From Paraburkholderia phenoliruptrix (GTDB taxonomy: Bacteria; Pseudomonadota; Gammaproteobacteria; Burkholderiales; Burkholderiaceae), in NCBI RefSeq assembly GCF_019511605.1, contig NZ_JAEUAV010000019.1, positions 1-64,000 on the forward strand: DNA of 64,000 nt. Direction: 5' to 3'. Both the position numbers and the translations under genes were made by a program. The notes beneath the pieces were generated by a model that was not told where the DNA came from, made no database searches, and was given only the letters and a program-made list of their open reading frames with translations. This document shows, one piece after another, positions 34,325 to 43,591 of the stretch. Numbering within the stretch: the stretch's first letter is position 1; each line of letters opens with the position of its first letter.

Positions 34325-35083
34325 ATGGATCGGCTGATCTACACCGCGATGTCGGGCAGCACACAAGCGCTCGAACAGCAGGCCATCGTTGCGAACAATC
34401 TGGCGAACGCGTCGACCACGGGCTTTCGCGCGCAGCTGGCGACGTTTCGCGCCGTGCCGATGTCGTTCGGCGACGGCAGTTCGATCAACGACAACACCAC
34501 GCGCACCTTCGTGCTGTCGTCGACGCCGGGCGCGGACTACACGCCCGGCCCGATCCAGCAGACGGGCAATCCGCTGGACGTCGCCATCGAAGGGCCGGGC
34601 TGGCTTGCCGTGCAGACCGCCGACGGCGGCGAGGCCTACACACGGGCCGGCAATCTGCATATCGACCAGAACGGCCAGTTGGTGAACGCCACCAACCAGG
34701 TGGTGCTCGGCAACGGCGGGCCGATGGCGGTGCCGCCGGGCGCGCAGATCACCATCGGCCGTGACGGCACCGTGACCGCGCTCACGCCAGGCGATCCGCC
34801 GACCGCCGTGGTGACGATCGATCAGCTCAAGCTGGTCAATCCCGATCCGCAAACGCTCACGCGCGGCGACGACGGCCTCTTTCGCACCGCCGACGGCAAC
34901 CCCGCCGAGGCGGACCCGACAGTCGCGGTCGCGCCCGCATCGCTCGAAGGAAGCAACGTGAATCCGGTCAGCGCAATGGTCGCGATGATCACCAACGCGC
35001 GCCAGTTCCAGATGCAGACCAAGCTGCTGGAAAGCGCCGACAAGAACGATCAGTCGGCCAACCAGTTGCTGAGCTTTAGCTAA
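34325..35083 (+). CDS. flgF: Flagellar proximal rod protein FlgF
   Basis: A 252-residue rod subunit. The N-terminus is MDRLIYTAMSGSTQALEQQA with NNLANASTTGFRAQ, and the C-terminus has EGSNVNPVSAMVAMITNARQFQMQTK, the usual FlgF ends. The ATG at 34325 is set by this conserved start and the AGGACGG upstream; the longer frame upstream overlaps flgE. Shares design with FlgG downstream but is shorter in the insertion. Confidence 0.96.
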   Translation: MDRLIYTAMSGSTQALEQQAIVANNLANASTTGFRAQLATFRAVPMSFGDGSSINDNTTRTFVLSSTPGADYTPGPIQQTGNPLDVAIEGPGWLAVQTADGGEAYTRAGNLHIDQNGQLVNATNQVVLGNGGPMAVPPGAQITIGRDGTVTALTPGDPPTAVVTIDQLKLVNPDPQTLTRGDDGLFRTADGNPAEADPTVAVAPASLEGSNVNPVSAMVAMITNARQFQMQTKLLESADKNDQSANQLLSFS

Positions 35084-35165
35084 CGGGCCGCTCACGGGTC
35101 CGCAACCAGTTGCATGTGACTGAGTAAGCGCAGCGCGCTAGCCCGGTCGACAGGAGAATAGATTT

Positions 35166-35954
35166 ATGAACCGCTCACTCTACATTGCCGCTACCGGCAT
35201 GAATGCGCAGCAGGCGCAGATGGACGTGATCTCGAACAACCTCGCGAACGTCAGCACGAATGGCTTCAAGGGCTCGCGCGCGGTGTTCGAGGATTTGCTG
35301 TACCAGACCGTCCGCCAGCCGGGCGCAAACTCGACGCAGAACACGGAACTGCCCTCGGGCATCCAGCTCGGCACCGGCGTGCAGCAGGTGGCCACCGAGC
35401 GTCTGTACACGCAGGGCAACCTGCAGCAGACGGGTAACTCGAAAGACGTGGCCATCAACGGTCAGGGCTTTTTCCAGGTGCAGATGCCCGACGGCACGAC
35501 CGCCTACACGCGCGACGGCTCGTTCCAGACCAACGCGCAGGGCCAGCTCGTCACGTCGAGCGGCTACCAGGTGATTCCGGCGATCACGGTGCCGAGCAAC
35601 GCGACCTCGCTCACCATCGGCAGCGACGGCGCGGTGTCCATCAGCGTGGCCGGCTCGACCAACACGCAACAGCTCGGCACGATGCAGCTCGCCACCTTCA
35701 TCAACCCGGCCGGTCTCGACGCAAAGGGTGAAAACCTGTTCGCGGAAACCGCGTCGTCGGGCGCGCCCAATGTCGCGCAGCCTGGTCTGAACGGCGCGGG
35801 CACGCTGAATCAGGGCTACGTGGAAGCATCGAACGTGAACGTGGTGCAGGAACTGGTCAACATGATCCAGACGCAACGCGCTTACGAAATCAACAGCAAG
35901 GCCGTGACGACGTCCGACCAGATGTTGCAGACGCTCAGCCAGATGCAGATTTAA
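35166..35954 (+). CDS. flgG: Flagellar distal rod protein FlgG
   Basis: A 262-residue distal rod subunit. N-terminal MNRSLYIAATGMNAQQAQMD and NNLANVSTNGFKGSRAVFEDLLY, mid AINGQGFFQVQMPDG, and C-terminal EASNVNVVQELVNMIQTQRAYEIN are close to the E. coli protein (260). CAGGAG precedes the ATG. Sits before the L-ring and P-ring genes. Confidence 0.97.
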   Translation: MNRSLYIAATGMNAQQAQMDVISNNLANVSTNGFKGSRAVFEDLLYQTVRQPGANSTQNTELPSGIQLGTGVQQVATERLYTQGNLQQTGNSKDVAINGQGFFQVQMPDGTTAYTRDGSFQTNAQGQLVTSSGYQVIPAITVPSNATSLTIGSDGAVSISVAGSTNTQQLGTMQLATFINPAGLDAKGENLFAETASSGAPNVAQPGLNGAGTLNQGYVEASNVNVVQELVNMIQTQRAYEINSKAVTTSDQMLQTLSQMQI

Positions 35955-35991
35955 CGCTGCAGTCAGCGGGAATTAACAGGCGGTAATCAAG

Positions 35992-36690
35992 ATGTCGTAC
36001 TTCACTCGTAATCCGGTCCATTCGCGCGCTGCCGTTGCGCTCGCGCAGCTTGCGCTCATCGCGGCGCTCGGCGGCTGCGGCCTCGTGCCGAAGCAGCCGA
36101 TCACGCAACAGCCGATGACGGCGATGCCGCCTATGCCGCCGCAGGCGCAGGCGCCCGGCTCGATCTACAACCCGGGTTACGCAGGCCGGCCGTTGTTCGA
36201 AGACCAGCGGCCGCGCAATGTCGGCGACATCCTGACCATCGTGATCCAGGAAAACGTCAACGCGACCAAGTCGTCCGGCGCGAACGTGAACCGCAACGGC
36301 ACGACGAGCTTCGACGTGCCGACCGCCGGCTTTCTCGGCGGGCTGTTCGGCAAGGCGAACCTGAGCGCGAACGGTGCCAACAAATTCACCGCGGCCGGCG
36401 GCGCGAACGCGTCGAACACGTTCAACGGCACCATCACGGTGACGGTGACTGGCGTGCTGCCGAACGGCAACCTGATGGTCAGCGGCGAAAAACAGATGCT
36501 GATCAACCAGGGCAATGAATTCGTGCGTTTCTCGGGCATCGTGAACCCGAACACGATTTCGAACCTGAACGCGGTGTACTCCACCCAGGTGGCGGACGCA
36601 AAAATCGAATACTCCGCGAAGGGCTATGTCGACGAAGCGCAGAACCTCGGCTGGCTGCAACGCTTCTTCCTCAACGTGTCGCCGTGGTGA
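35992..36690 (+). CDS. flgH: Flagellar L-ring lipoprotein FlgH
   Basis: A 232-residue outer-membrane lipoprotein forming the L ring. The signal peptide ends in a lipobox LGGC with lipidated C29. Conserved stretches include RPLFEDQRPRNVGDILTIV and VSGEKQMLINQGNEFVRFSG. Length matches the family. Its stop falls seven bases after the first possible flgI start. Confidence 0.96.
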   Translation: MSYFTRNPVHSRAAVALAQLALIAALGGCGLVPKQPITQQPMTAMPPMPPQAQAPGSIYNPGYAGRPLFEDQRPRNVGDILTIVIQENVNATKSSGANVNRNGTTSFDVPTAGFLGGLFGKANLSANGANKFTAAGGANASNTFNGTITVTVTGVLPNGNLMVSGEKQMLINQGNEFVRFSGIVNPNTISNLNAVYSTQVADAKIEYSAKGYVDEAQNLGWLQRFFLNVSPW

Positions 36691-37874
36691 TCATGGGTAC
36701 TGTTTCTCTTCGCTTTCTCGCGCGCGCCGGCAACATCGGCCGGGCACTTGCCTTCGTCGCGCTCGCATGCGCGGCGCTGCCGGCGGCCACGCCTGCTCAC
36801 GCGGAGCGTCTGAAAGACCTCGTACAGATCCAGGGCGTGCGTGACAATCCGTTGATCGGCTACGGCCTCGTCGTCGGTCTGGACGGCACGGGCGACCAGA
36901 CCACGCAAACGCCGTTCACGACGCAGACGCTTGCCAACATGCTGGCGAACCTCGGCATCTCGATCAACAACCAGGCGGCCGGTTCGAGCAACTCGCAATC
37001 TTCGCTGTCGAACATCCAGTTGAAGAACGTCGCCGCGGTCATGGTGACGGCGGTACTGCCGCCGTTCGCGCGTCCGGGCGAACAGATCGACATTACCGTG
37101 TCGTCGCTCGGCAATGCGAAGAGCCTGCGCGGCGGCACGCTGCTGCTCACGCCGCTAAAGGGCGCGGACGGCCAGGTGTACGCGCTCGGCCAGGGCAACC
37201 TCGCGGTGGGCGGCGCGGGTGCCAGCGCGAACGGCAGCAAGGTGCAGGTCAATACGCTGGCGGCGGGCCGCATTGCCGGCGGCGCAATCGTCGAACGTGC
37301 CGTGCCGACCTCAGTCTCGCAAGCCGGCACGATGCAGCTGGACCTGAACGAGATGGACTACGACACGACGCAGCGCGTGGTGGCGGCAGTCAACAACGCA
37401 TTCGGCAGCGGCACGGCAACGGCGCTCGACGGCCGCACGATCCAGTTGCGTGCGCCGACCGATCCCGAGCAGCAGGTCGCGTTCATGGCGCAGTTGCAGA
37501 ACCTCGACGTGAAGCCGGCCCAGGCCGCCGCGAAGGTGATTCTGAACGCGCGCACCGGCTCGATCGTGATGAACCAGATGGTCACGCTGCAAAACTGCGC
37601 GGTCGCGCACGGCAACCTCTCGGTGGTAATCAACACGCAGCCGGTAGTGAGCCAGCCGGGCCCGTTCTCGAACGGCCAGACGGTGGTGGCCAAGCAGTCG
37701 CAGATTCAGATGAAGCAGGACAACGGCGCACTGAAGATGGTGACGGCCGGCGCGAACCTCGCCGAAGTAGTGAAGGCGCTCAACGCCTTGGGGGCGACGC
37801 CCGCGGATCTCATGTCGATCCTGCAGGCGATGAAGGCGGCGGGCGCTCTGCGCGCCGACCTGGAAATCATCTAA
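36684..37874 (+). CDS. flgI: Flagellar P-ring protein FlgI
   Basis: A 396-residue periplasmic ring protein assembled with FlgA help. Signal peptide cleavage is predicted after PAHA at residue 40, followed by ERLKDLVQIQGVRDNPLIGYGLVVGLDGTGDQT (split reading), the most conserved FlgI region. Later FARPGEQIDITVSSLG also fits. Start may be GTG 36684 (overlapping flgH) or ATG 36693; neither has a strong ribosome site. Confidence 0.95.
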   Translation: MVIMGTVSLRFLARAGNIGRALAFVALACAALPAATPAHAERLKDLVQIQGVRDNPLIGYGLVVGLDGTGDQTTQTPFTTQTLANMLANLGISINNQAAGSSNSQSSLSNIQLKNVAAVMVTAVLPPFARPGEQIDITVSSLGNAKSLRGGTLLLTPLKGADGQVYALGQGNLAVGGAGASANGSKVQVNTLAAGRIAGGAIVERAVPTSVSQAGTMQLDLNEMDYDTTQRVVAAVNNAFGSGTATALDGRTIQLRAPTDPEQQVAFMAQLQNLDVKPAQAAAKVILNARTGSIVMNQMVTLQNCAVAHGNLSVVINTQPVVSQPGPFSNGQTVVAKQSQIQMKQDNGALKMVTAGANLAEVVKALNALGATPADLMSILQAMKAAGALRADLEII

Positions 37875-37886
37875 GGAAGAGAAGAG

Positions 37887-38891
37887 ATGAATTCGGATAC
37901 GACCAATTCCGCCGCGGCGGCGAACGATCTGACCCAGCGCTTCGCGCTCGACGTGCAGGGTTTCGCGAAGCTGAGTGCGCAGGCGAAAGCGTCGCCGCAA
38001 GCCGGCATGAAGATGGCGGCGCAGCAGTTCGACGCAGTCTTCACGCAGATGATGTTAAAGAGCATGCGCGATGCGACGCCTCAGGACAGTCCGTTCGATT
38101 CGCACGACACCGCGACCTTCACGTCGATGATGGATCAGCAGTTGTCGCAGCAGCTGTCGCAAAAGGGCATTGGCGTCGCCGACGCGATGCTCAAGCAGTT
38201 GATGCGCAACCAGGGCATGCAGGTGAGCGGTGCTAACGGAGCGAGCGGCGCGGGCGGTCTCGTTGGCATGGCCAACGCGCTCGGCGGCGGTAGCGGCGGC
38301 GACGAAGGTCAGACCGCGGCGCTCAACGCGCTCGCCAAGGCTTACGGCAACGCGCAAGCCAACGGGCAACTGGCCATGGGCAAGGGTTACTCGGCCAACA
38401 GCGCGCTCACGCCGCCGTTAAAGGGCGACGGCAGCTCGCCGAAGGTCGACGCGTTCGTCGACAAGCTGGCAGCGCCTGCCCAGGCCGCCAGCGCCGCGAC
38501 CGGCATTCCGGCGCGCTTCATTATCGGTCAGGCCGCACTGGAGTCGGGCTGGGGCAAGAGCGAGATCAAGAAAGCGGACGGCACCACCAGCCACAACGTG
38601 TTCGGCATCAAGGCGACCAAGGACTGGACCGGCAAGACGGTTTCCACGCTCACCACCGAATATGTGAACGGCAAGCCGCAACGCGTGGTCGAGAAGTTCC
38701 GCGCGTACGATTCGTATCAGGAAGCCATGACCGATTACGCGAGCCTGCTCAAGGGCAATCCGCGCTACGCACAAGTAATCAATTCGGCGCATGACGTAAA
38801 GGGTTTCGCCACGGGCATGCAGCGCGCCGGTTATGCGACGGACCCGCATTACGCGAAGAAACTGATGTCGATTATGAGCAAGATGGGTTGA
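37887..38891 (+). CDS. flgJ: Flagellar rod assembly muramidase FlgJ
   Basis: A 334-residue fusion of a rod-capping domain and a peptidoglycan hydrolase. Residues 12-100 hold the cap part (AAQQFDAVFTQMMLKSMRDA). A Gly/Ala linker follows, then a glucosaminidase-type domain from about residue 185: RFIIGQAALESGWGKSEI with the catalytic Glu, HNVFGIKATKDW, and FRAYDSYQEAMTDYASLLKGNPRY. AAGGAAGAGAAG precedes the ATG. Last gene of the flgB operon. Confidence 0.96.
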   Translation: MNSDTTNSAAAANDLTQRFALDVQGFAKLSAQAKASPQAGMKMAAQQFDAVFTQMMLKSMRDATPQDSPFDSHDTATFTSMMDQQLSQQLSQKGIGVADAMLKQLMRNQGMQVSGANGASGAGGLVGMANALGGGSGGDEGQTAALNALAKAYGNAQANGQLAMGKGYSANSALTPPLKGDGSSPKVDAFVDKLAAPAQAASAATGIPARFIIGQAALESGWGKSEIKKADGTTSHNVFGIKATKDWTGKTVSTLTTEYVNGKPQRVVEKFRAYDSYQEAMTDYASLLKGNPRYAQVINSAHDVKGFATGMQRAGYATDPHYAKKLMSIMSKMG

Positions 38892-39120
38892 AACACCGCA
38901 ACCATGCACGCGACGGGGCCAGGTGCATGACAAGACGGACGAAGCCGGCTGCTGCAAGCGGCCGGCTTACCCGCGAAGCACATCTGCAGAAACCGCCGCG
39001 TTGAAAATGCGCCTTACGATTTACCCACGCGTGATCGGCACGTTGTCAGCACGTTATAGCCGCGTTATCCAGCTTTTAACGTTTGCGCGGTGCAATGCCA
39101 AATAATTCATTGGGCGCCCC

Positions 39121-39147
39121 TAAATTTTAGCGGGATACTGCCGCTAA
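39121..39147 (+). promoter_or_regulatory. Sigma28 promoter of the ycgR-type gene
   Basis: TAAATTTT (39121-39128), 11-bp spacer, GCCGCTAA (39140-39147): seven of eight matches in each half. It ends 40 bp before the ycgR start. The 296-bp flgJ/ycgR gap also has an imperfect stem (around 38942-38968) that may be a weak terminator. Confidence 0.8.
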
Positions 39148-39187
39148 TCCGTTAGAGCCCATACCGGAAGCGTTTATCTCCGGTTGA

Positions 39188-40057
39188 ATGCGCGTGCCAC
39201 GGTCTGCATGGAAAAAAGACCGCGTGAAAGCCCCGGCAGGAGCTCTGGCACGTGCCCGCAAGAACATGCATACCGGCAAGCCCATGGAAACCAATCAGTC
39301 GAACGGCCAGACCGACTCGCAGATCCAGCCGCCCGTTTCGTCAGACGACAGCGCTCACGATTTCGGCCGGCGCAATCCGCTGGAGATCGGCGTGCAGTTG
39401 CGCAACCTCGTCAATCGGGGCGATTTCCTCACCGTTCAGTATCCGGGAGGGCAGCTCGTCACGCGTCTGCTCGACGTCGACGTGCGCGCACGCACTTTCA
39501 CCTTCGACTGGGGTGCGTTATCCGAGCAGAACCGCGGCCTGCTGGCTGCCGCGGGCTGCCAGTTCCACGCGGCGCCCGAGGGCGTGCGCGTGGAGTTCGA
39601 GACAGGCACGCCGCGCGAAACGCGCTTCGAGGGACTGCCGGCGTTCGAAGCCGACTTTCCGCCCGTGCTGTTCTACGTGCAGCGCCGCGAGTATTTCCGC
39701 GTCGACGCACCGATTCTCGATCCCTACACGTGTAGCGGGCGTCTGCCGGACGGCGATTCGTTCCGCTTCGAAGTGCACGACCTGTCGCTTGGCGGCGTGG
39801 GCATGCGCACGTCCGACGAACGCGTGGCGGAACTGCCGATGGGCACGCGCCTGGACGATTGCGAACTGTCGCTTGGCCGGTTAGGCCGCCTGTCGCTCGA
39901 TCTGCAGCTCGTGTCGCATCGCTCGCTCGCGCTGCCCAACGGCACCCAGCGTTATCAGCTCGGCTTCCGTTTCCTGACGCTGCCGGGCAGCGCGGAAAAC
40001 ACGCTGCAGCGCCTCATCACGCAACTGGAAATGAAGCGTCGTTCGCTGGTTCGCTAA
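39188..40057 (+). CDS. ycgR: YcgR-type PilZ flagellar brake protein
   Basis: A 289-residue c-di-GMP-binding protein expected to slow the motor by contacting the stator and rotor. Residues 60-160 resemble the YcgR N domain (NPLEIGVQLRNLVNRGDFLTV). The PilZ domain starts with the RxxxR-type RREYFRVDAP and continues to DLSLGGVGMR, the two ligand-binding motifs. ATGs at 39266 and 39284 are possible later starts; none has a good ribosome site, so the N-terminal 26-32 residues are uncertain. Its own sigma28 promoter makes it class III, next to flgKL. Confidence 0.9.
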   Translation: MRVPRSAWKKDRVKAPAGALARARKNMHTGKPMETNQSNGQTDSQIQPPVSSDDSAHDFGRRNPLEIGVQLRNLVNRGDFLTVQYPGGQLVTRLLDVDVRARTFTFDWGALSEQNRGLLAAAGCQFHAAPEGVRVEFETGTPRETRFEGLPAFEADFPPVLFYVQRREYFRVDAPILDPYTCSGRLPDGDSFRFEVHDLSLGGVGMRTSDERVAELPMGTRLDDCELSLGRLGRLSLDLQLVSHRSLALPNGTQRYQLGFRFLTLPGSAENTLQRLITQLEMKRRSLVR

Positions 40058-40173
40058 CGCACCGGCGCAGCGGGCGCAACCCACCGGCCGTGCGGCAGCG
40101 GACTGTCTTCGCATGCCCGCCGCGCCAGCCTCGCAAACGTTGAATCGAAGTTGTGCAAGCGTCGTGAATGGCC

Positions 40174-40200
40174 TCAATTTTCCGTCGCGAAAGCCGTTAA
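40174..40200 (+). promoter_or_regulatory. Sigma28 promoter of flgKL
   Basis: TCAATTTT (40174-40181), 11-bp spacer, GCCGTTAA (40193-40200). The downstream half matches seven of eight. The flgK start is 58 bp away. Confidence 0.7.
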
Positions 40201-40257
40201 ACAGTAAGTTCAAGTAACGCGGCGGCATGTGTACGGTGTCGCCCTTCAGGATGACGC

Positions 40258-42231
40258 ATGTCCAATCTCATCAATCTTGGTCTCAGTGGACTGAACGCAG
40301 CCCAGTGGGGACTCACGACGACCGGCCAGAACATCAGCAACGCGTCGACGCCCGGCTATACGATCGAAACGCCCGTCTATGCCGAATCCGGCGGGCAGTA
40401 CACCGGTTCGGGCTATCTGCCGCAAGGCGTCTCGACGGTCACCGTTACGCGTCAGTACAGCCAGTACCTGACGACGCAGCTCAATGACGCGCAGTCGTCG
40501 AGCAGCTCGCTCGCCACGTATAACTCGTTGATCTCGCAACTGAACAATCTGATCGGCAGCCCGACTGCGGGCATTGCCAGCGCGATCACGAGTTATTTCA
40601 CGGGCATGCAGAACGTCTCGAACAATGCTTCGAGCCTCGCCACCCGCCAGACGGCGATGAGCGGCGCGCAAACGCTCGCGAACCAGATCAATGCCGCCGG
40701 CCAGCAATACGACGCGCTGCGCCAAAGCGTCAACACGCAGTTGAACAACACCGTTTCGCAGATCAACAGCTACACGCAGCAGATCGCGCAGCTGAACGGC
40801 CAGATCAACGCCGCCAGCACGCAAGGCCAGCCGCCGAACCAGTTGCTGGATCAGCGCGACCTCGCCGTGTCGAACCTGTCTCAACTGATCGGCGTGCAGG
40901 TCGTCAACAGCAACGGCGCGTACAGCGTGTTCATGAGCAACGGCCAGCCGCTCGTGTCGGGCGGCAACAGTTTCAACCTGGGCACCGCGCCTTCTACCGG
41001 CGATTCGAGCGAGCTCTCCGTGCAGTACCTCGGGCAGGCCGGTGCGAATCCTGCAGCGGCGCCGCAGGACTTGCCCGACAGCAAGATCGAGGGCGGCACG
41101 CTGGGCGGACTCGTCGCGTTCCGCAGCCAGACGCTCGATCCGGCAGAAGCGCAACTCGGCGCCATTGCCGTCAGCTTCGCCTCGCAGGTCAACGCGCAAA
41201 ACGCGCTCGGCATTACGCTTGCGGGCGTGCAGGGCGGCGCACTGTTCTCGGTGGGCGGGCCCACGGTGTATGCGAACACCCAGAACACCGGCAATGCGTC
41301 GCTTAGCGTGTCGTTTGCCGACGCCACCCAGCCGACTACCGGCGACTACACGCTCGCGTACAACGGCAGCAGCTACACGCTGACCGACAATTCGACGGGC
41401 AAGGTAGTGGGCTCCGCAAGCAACCTGAGCCAGCCGATCAACGGCCTGAACTTCTCGACGACGGGCACCATGAACGCCGGCGACTCGTTCACGGTCGAGC
41501 CGACGCGTGGCGCGCTGAACAGCTTCGCGACCGCCACCACGGACGCCGCGGCGATTGCTGCCGCATCGCCGGTACTGGGCGCGGCCGCGTCGACCAACAC
41601 GGGCACCGGCGCGATTTCGTCGGGCACGGTGACGGCCGGCTACACGATGCCCAGCTCGACCACCACGCTGACCTACAACGGCACCGGCCTGACCGGCTTT
41701 CCGGTCGGCTCCACGGTGACCGTGGCCGGTTCGCCCGCGACCACGTATCCGATTACGAGCGCGACGACCGTCGTGCCGTATTCGTCGAGCACCGGCGCGA
41801 CCCTGACGATCAACAACACGACCGCCGGCCAGATGAACAACGTGTCGGTGACCATCAGCGGCGTGCCCGCTGCCGGCGACAAGTTCACCATCGGCCCGAA
41901 CACCGGCGCGAACAACGACGGCCGCAACGCGCTTGCGCTGTCGAACCTGTCCACGGCCAATTCGATGAACGGCGGCACGGTCACGCTGACGGGCGCGTAT
42001 GCGAACTACGTCAACGACGTCGGCAACCAGACCAATCAGATTCAGACCTCGAGCAAGGCGCAGGCTTCGCTGGTGACACAGATCACCACCGCGCAGCAGT
42101 CGGTCTCGGGCGTCAACATCAACGAAGAAGCAGCCAATCTGCTTCAGTATCAGCAGCTCTATCAGGCAAACAGCAAGGTGATTCAGACCGCGCAGACCCT
42201 GTTCCAGACGCTGCTTGGCATCTTCCAGTGA
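40258..42231 (+). CDS. flgK: Hook-filament junction protein 1, FlgK
   Basis: A 657-residue junction protein. N-terminal SNLINLGLSGLNAAQWGLTTTG and QNISNASTPGYTIETPVY are characteristic, and the C-terminus ends VSGVNINEEAANLLQYQQLYQANSK and IQTAQTLFQTLL. A long Thr/Gly/Ala/Asn-rich insertion in the middle (about residues 330-570) makes it longer than E. coli FlgK (547). AGGATGACGC precedes the ATG. flgL follows after 10 bp. Confidence 0.96.
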   Translation: MSNLINLGLSGLNAAQWGLTTTGQNISNASTPGYTIETPVYAESGGQYTGSGYLPQGVSTVTVTRQYSQYLTTQLNDAQSSSSSLATYNSLISQLNNLIGSPTAGIASAITSYFTGMQNVSNNASSLATRQTAMSGAQTLANQINAAGQQYDALRQSVNTQLNNTVSQINSYTQQIAQLNGQINAASTQGQPPNQLLDQRDLAVSNLSQLIGVQVVNSNGAYSVFMSNGQPLVSGGNSFNLGTAPSTGDSSELSVQYLGQAGANPAAAPQDLPDSKIEGGTLGGLVAFRSQTLDPAEAQLGAIAVSFASQVNAQNALGITLAGVQGGALFSVGGPTVYANTQNTGNASLSVSFADATQPTTGDYTLAYNGSSYTLTDNSTGKVVGSASNLSQPINGLNFSTTGTMNAGDSFTVEPTRGALNSFATATTDAAAIAAASPVLGAAASTNTGTGAISSGTVTAGYTMPSSTTTLTYNGTGLTGFPVGSTVTVAGSPATTYPITSATTVVPYSSSTGATLTINNTTAGQMNNVSVTISGVPAAGDKFTIGPNTGANNDGRNALALSNLSTANSMNGGTVTLTGAYANYVNDVGNQTNQIQTSSKAQASLVTQITTAQQSVSGVNINEEAANLLQYQQLYQANSKVIQTAQTLFQTLLGIFQ

Positions 42232-42241
42232 GGCGTTGAAC

Positions 42242-43465
42242 ATGCGCATCTCAAGCACGCAGTACTTCACCATGAACGTGGCGACGATGAGCGATCAGCA
42301 GGCTCAGTTGTCGCAGCTTTACGCGCAGATTTCGAGCGGCGTGAGCCTTTCCACGCCGTCGGACAATCCGCTCGGCGCGGCGCAGGCCGTGCAGTTGAGC
42401 TCCACCGCGACGAGCCTCGCCCAGTACACGAGCAACCAGAACACGGCACTCGCGTCGCTGCAGCTCGAGGACTCCACGCTTGGCAGCGTCAACAACGTGC
42501 TGCAAAGCATCCACACGCTAGTGCTGCGCGCCGGAGACGGCTCGCTGAACAACGGCGACCGCGGCTCCATTGCTACCGAACTGCAAAGCCTGCGCAGCCA
42601 GTTGATGACGCTCGCCAATGCGACCGATCCGCAGGGCAACTACCTGTTCGCGGGTTATCAAAGCAGTGCGCAGCCGTACAACACGAATTCGGCCGGCGTA
42701 GTCACGTATTCCGGCGACACGGGCACGCCCGCCGTGCAGATCACCAACTCGCACGTCGTACAGACCGGCGACAACGGCATTTCGATCTTCGGCAGCGTGG
42801 CGCCTATCGGCACGAGCGCGGTGCCGGCCGCAACCGCGGGTAACACGGGCACGGGCGTCATCAGCACGGTGAGCCTGAACAATCCGACCGACCCGACCAA
42901 CGCGGACACGTACTCGATCAACTTCACGTCGTCGACGACCTACACCGTGAGCCAGACCGATCCGGCGACGGGCACGGTCACGACAAGCGGTCCGCAAGCA
43001 TTCACCGCGGGCTCGGCGATCACGCTAGGCGGCCAGTCGGTGACCATCAGCGGCGCGCCGAACGCAGGCGACAGCTTCTCCGTGACGCCCGCCACGCAGG
43101 GCAGCATGGACGTGTTCGCGAACCTGAGCCAGTTGATCAGTACGCTGCAATCGCCGATCTCGGGCGGTGCTTCGACGGCCAGCTTCCAGAGCGCGCTCGT
43201 CACCAGCATGACGCAGCTCGAAAACACCATGAACAATGTCGTGACCGCGCAGGCGACAGTAGGCGGCCGCCAGCAGGAGATCAAGGCGTTGCAGACGGTC
43301 ACCCAGACGAACACGCTGCAAACCGCGAACGACCTGTCGGACCTGACGCAAACCGACATAGTCAAGACCGTCGGCAAATACACGTTGGCGCAGAACGCAC
43401 TGCAAGCGGCACAGCAGGCGTTCGTGAAGATTCAGAACCTGTCGTTGTTCCAGTACCTGAACTGA
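42242..43465 (+). CDS. flgL: Hook-filament junction protein 3, FlgL
   Basis: A 407-residue junction protein with flagellin-like ends: MRISSTQYFTMNVATM, QLSQLYAQISSGVSLSTPSDNP, and C-terminal NTLQTANDLSDLTQTDIVKTV with LAQNALQAAQQAFVKIQNLSLFQYL. The start at ATG 42242 fits the conserved MRIS; the longer frame begins inside flgK. Longer than the E. coli version (317) through a Thr/Gly-rich middle. Its terminator is shared with fliR. Confidence 0.95.
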   Translation: MRISSTQYFTMNVATMSDQQAQLSQLYAQISSGVSLSTPSDNPLGAAQAVQLSSTATSLAQYTSNQNTALASLQLEDSTLGSVNNVLQSIHTLVLRAGDGSLNNGDRGSIATELQSLRSQLMTLANATDPQGNYLFAGYQSSAQPYNTNSAGVVTYSGDTGTPAVQITNSHVVQTGDNGISIFGSVAPIGTSAVPAATAGNTGTGVISTVSLNNPTDPTNADTYSINFTSSTTYTVSQTDPATGTVTTSGPQAFTAGSAITLGGQSVTISGAPNAGDSFSVTPATQGSMDVFANLSQLISTLQSPISGGASTASFQSALVTSMTQLENTMNNVVTAQATVGGRQQEIKALQTVTQTNTLQTANDLSDLTQTDIVKTVGKYTLAQNALQAAQQAFVKIQNLSLFQYLN

Positions 43466-43490
43466 TTGCACGAGCGGCTAGCCGCTCCAT

Positions 43491-43540
43491 GAAGAAAGGG
43501 CGGAAACCGGTGTGAGCCGGTTCCGCCCTTTCTGTTTTTC
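43491..43540. terminator. Bidirectional terminator between flgL and fliR
   Basis: GAAAGGGCGGAACCGG-type arms form a long stem around a short loop, with T-rich sequence on the plus side and A-rich sequence on the other, between two convergent operons. Confidence 0.88.
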
Positions 43541-43591
43541 CAGCGTACCGATCGTCGGGTGTTACGAGATGGGGCTCGGCAAAAAGCGGGC

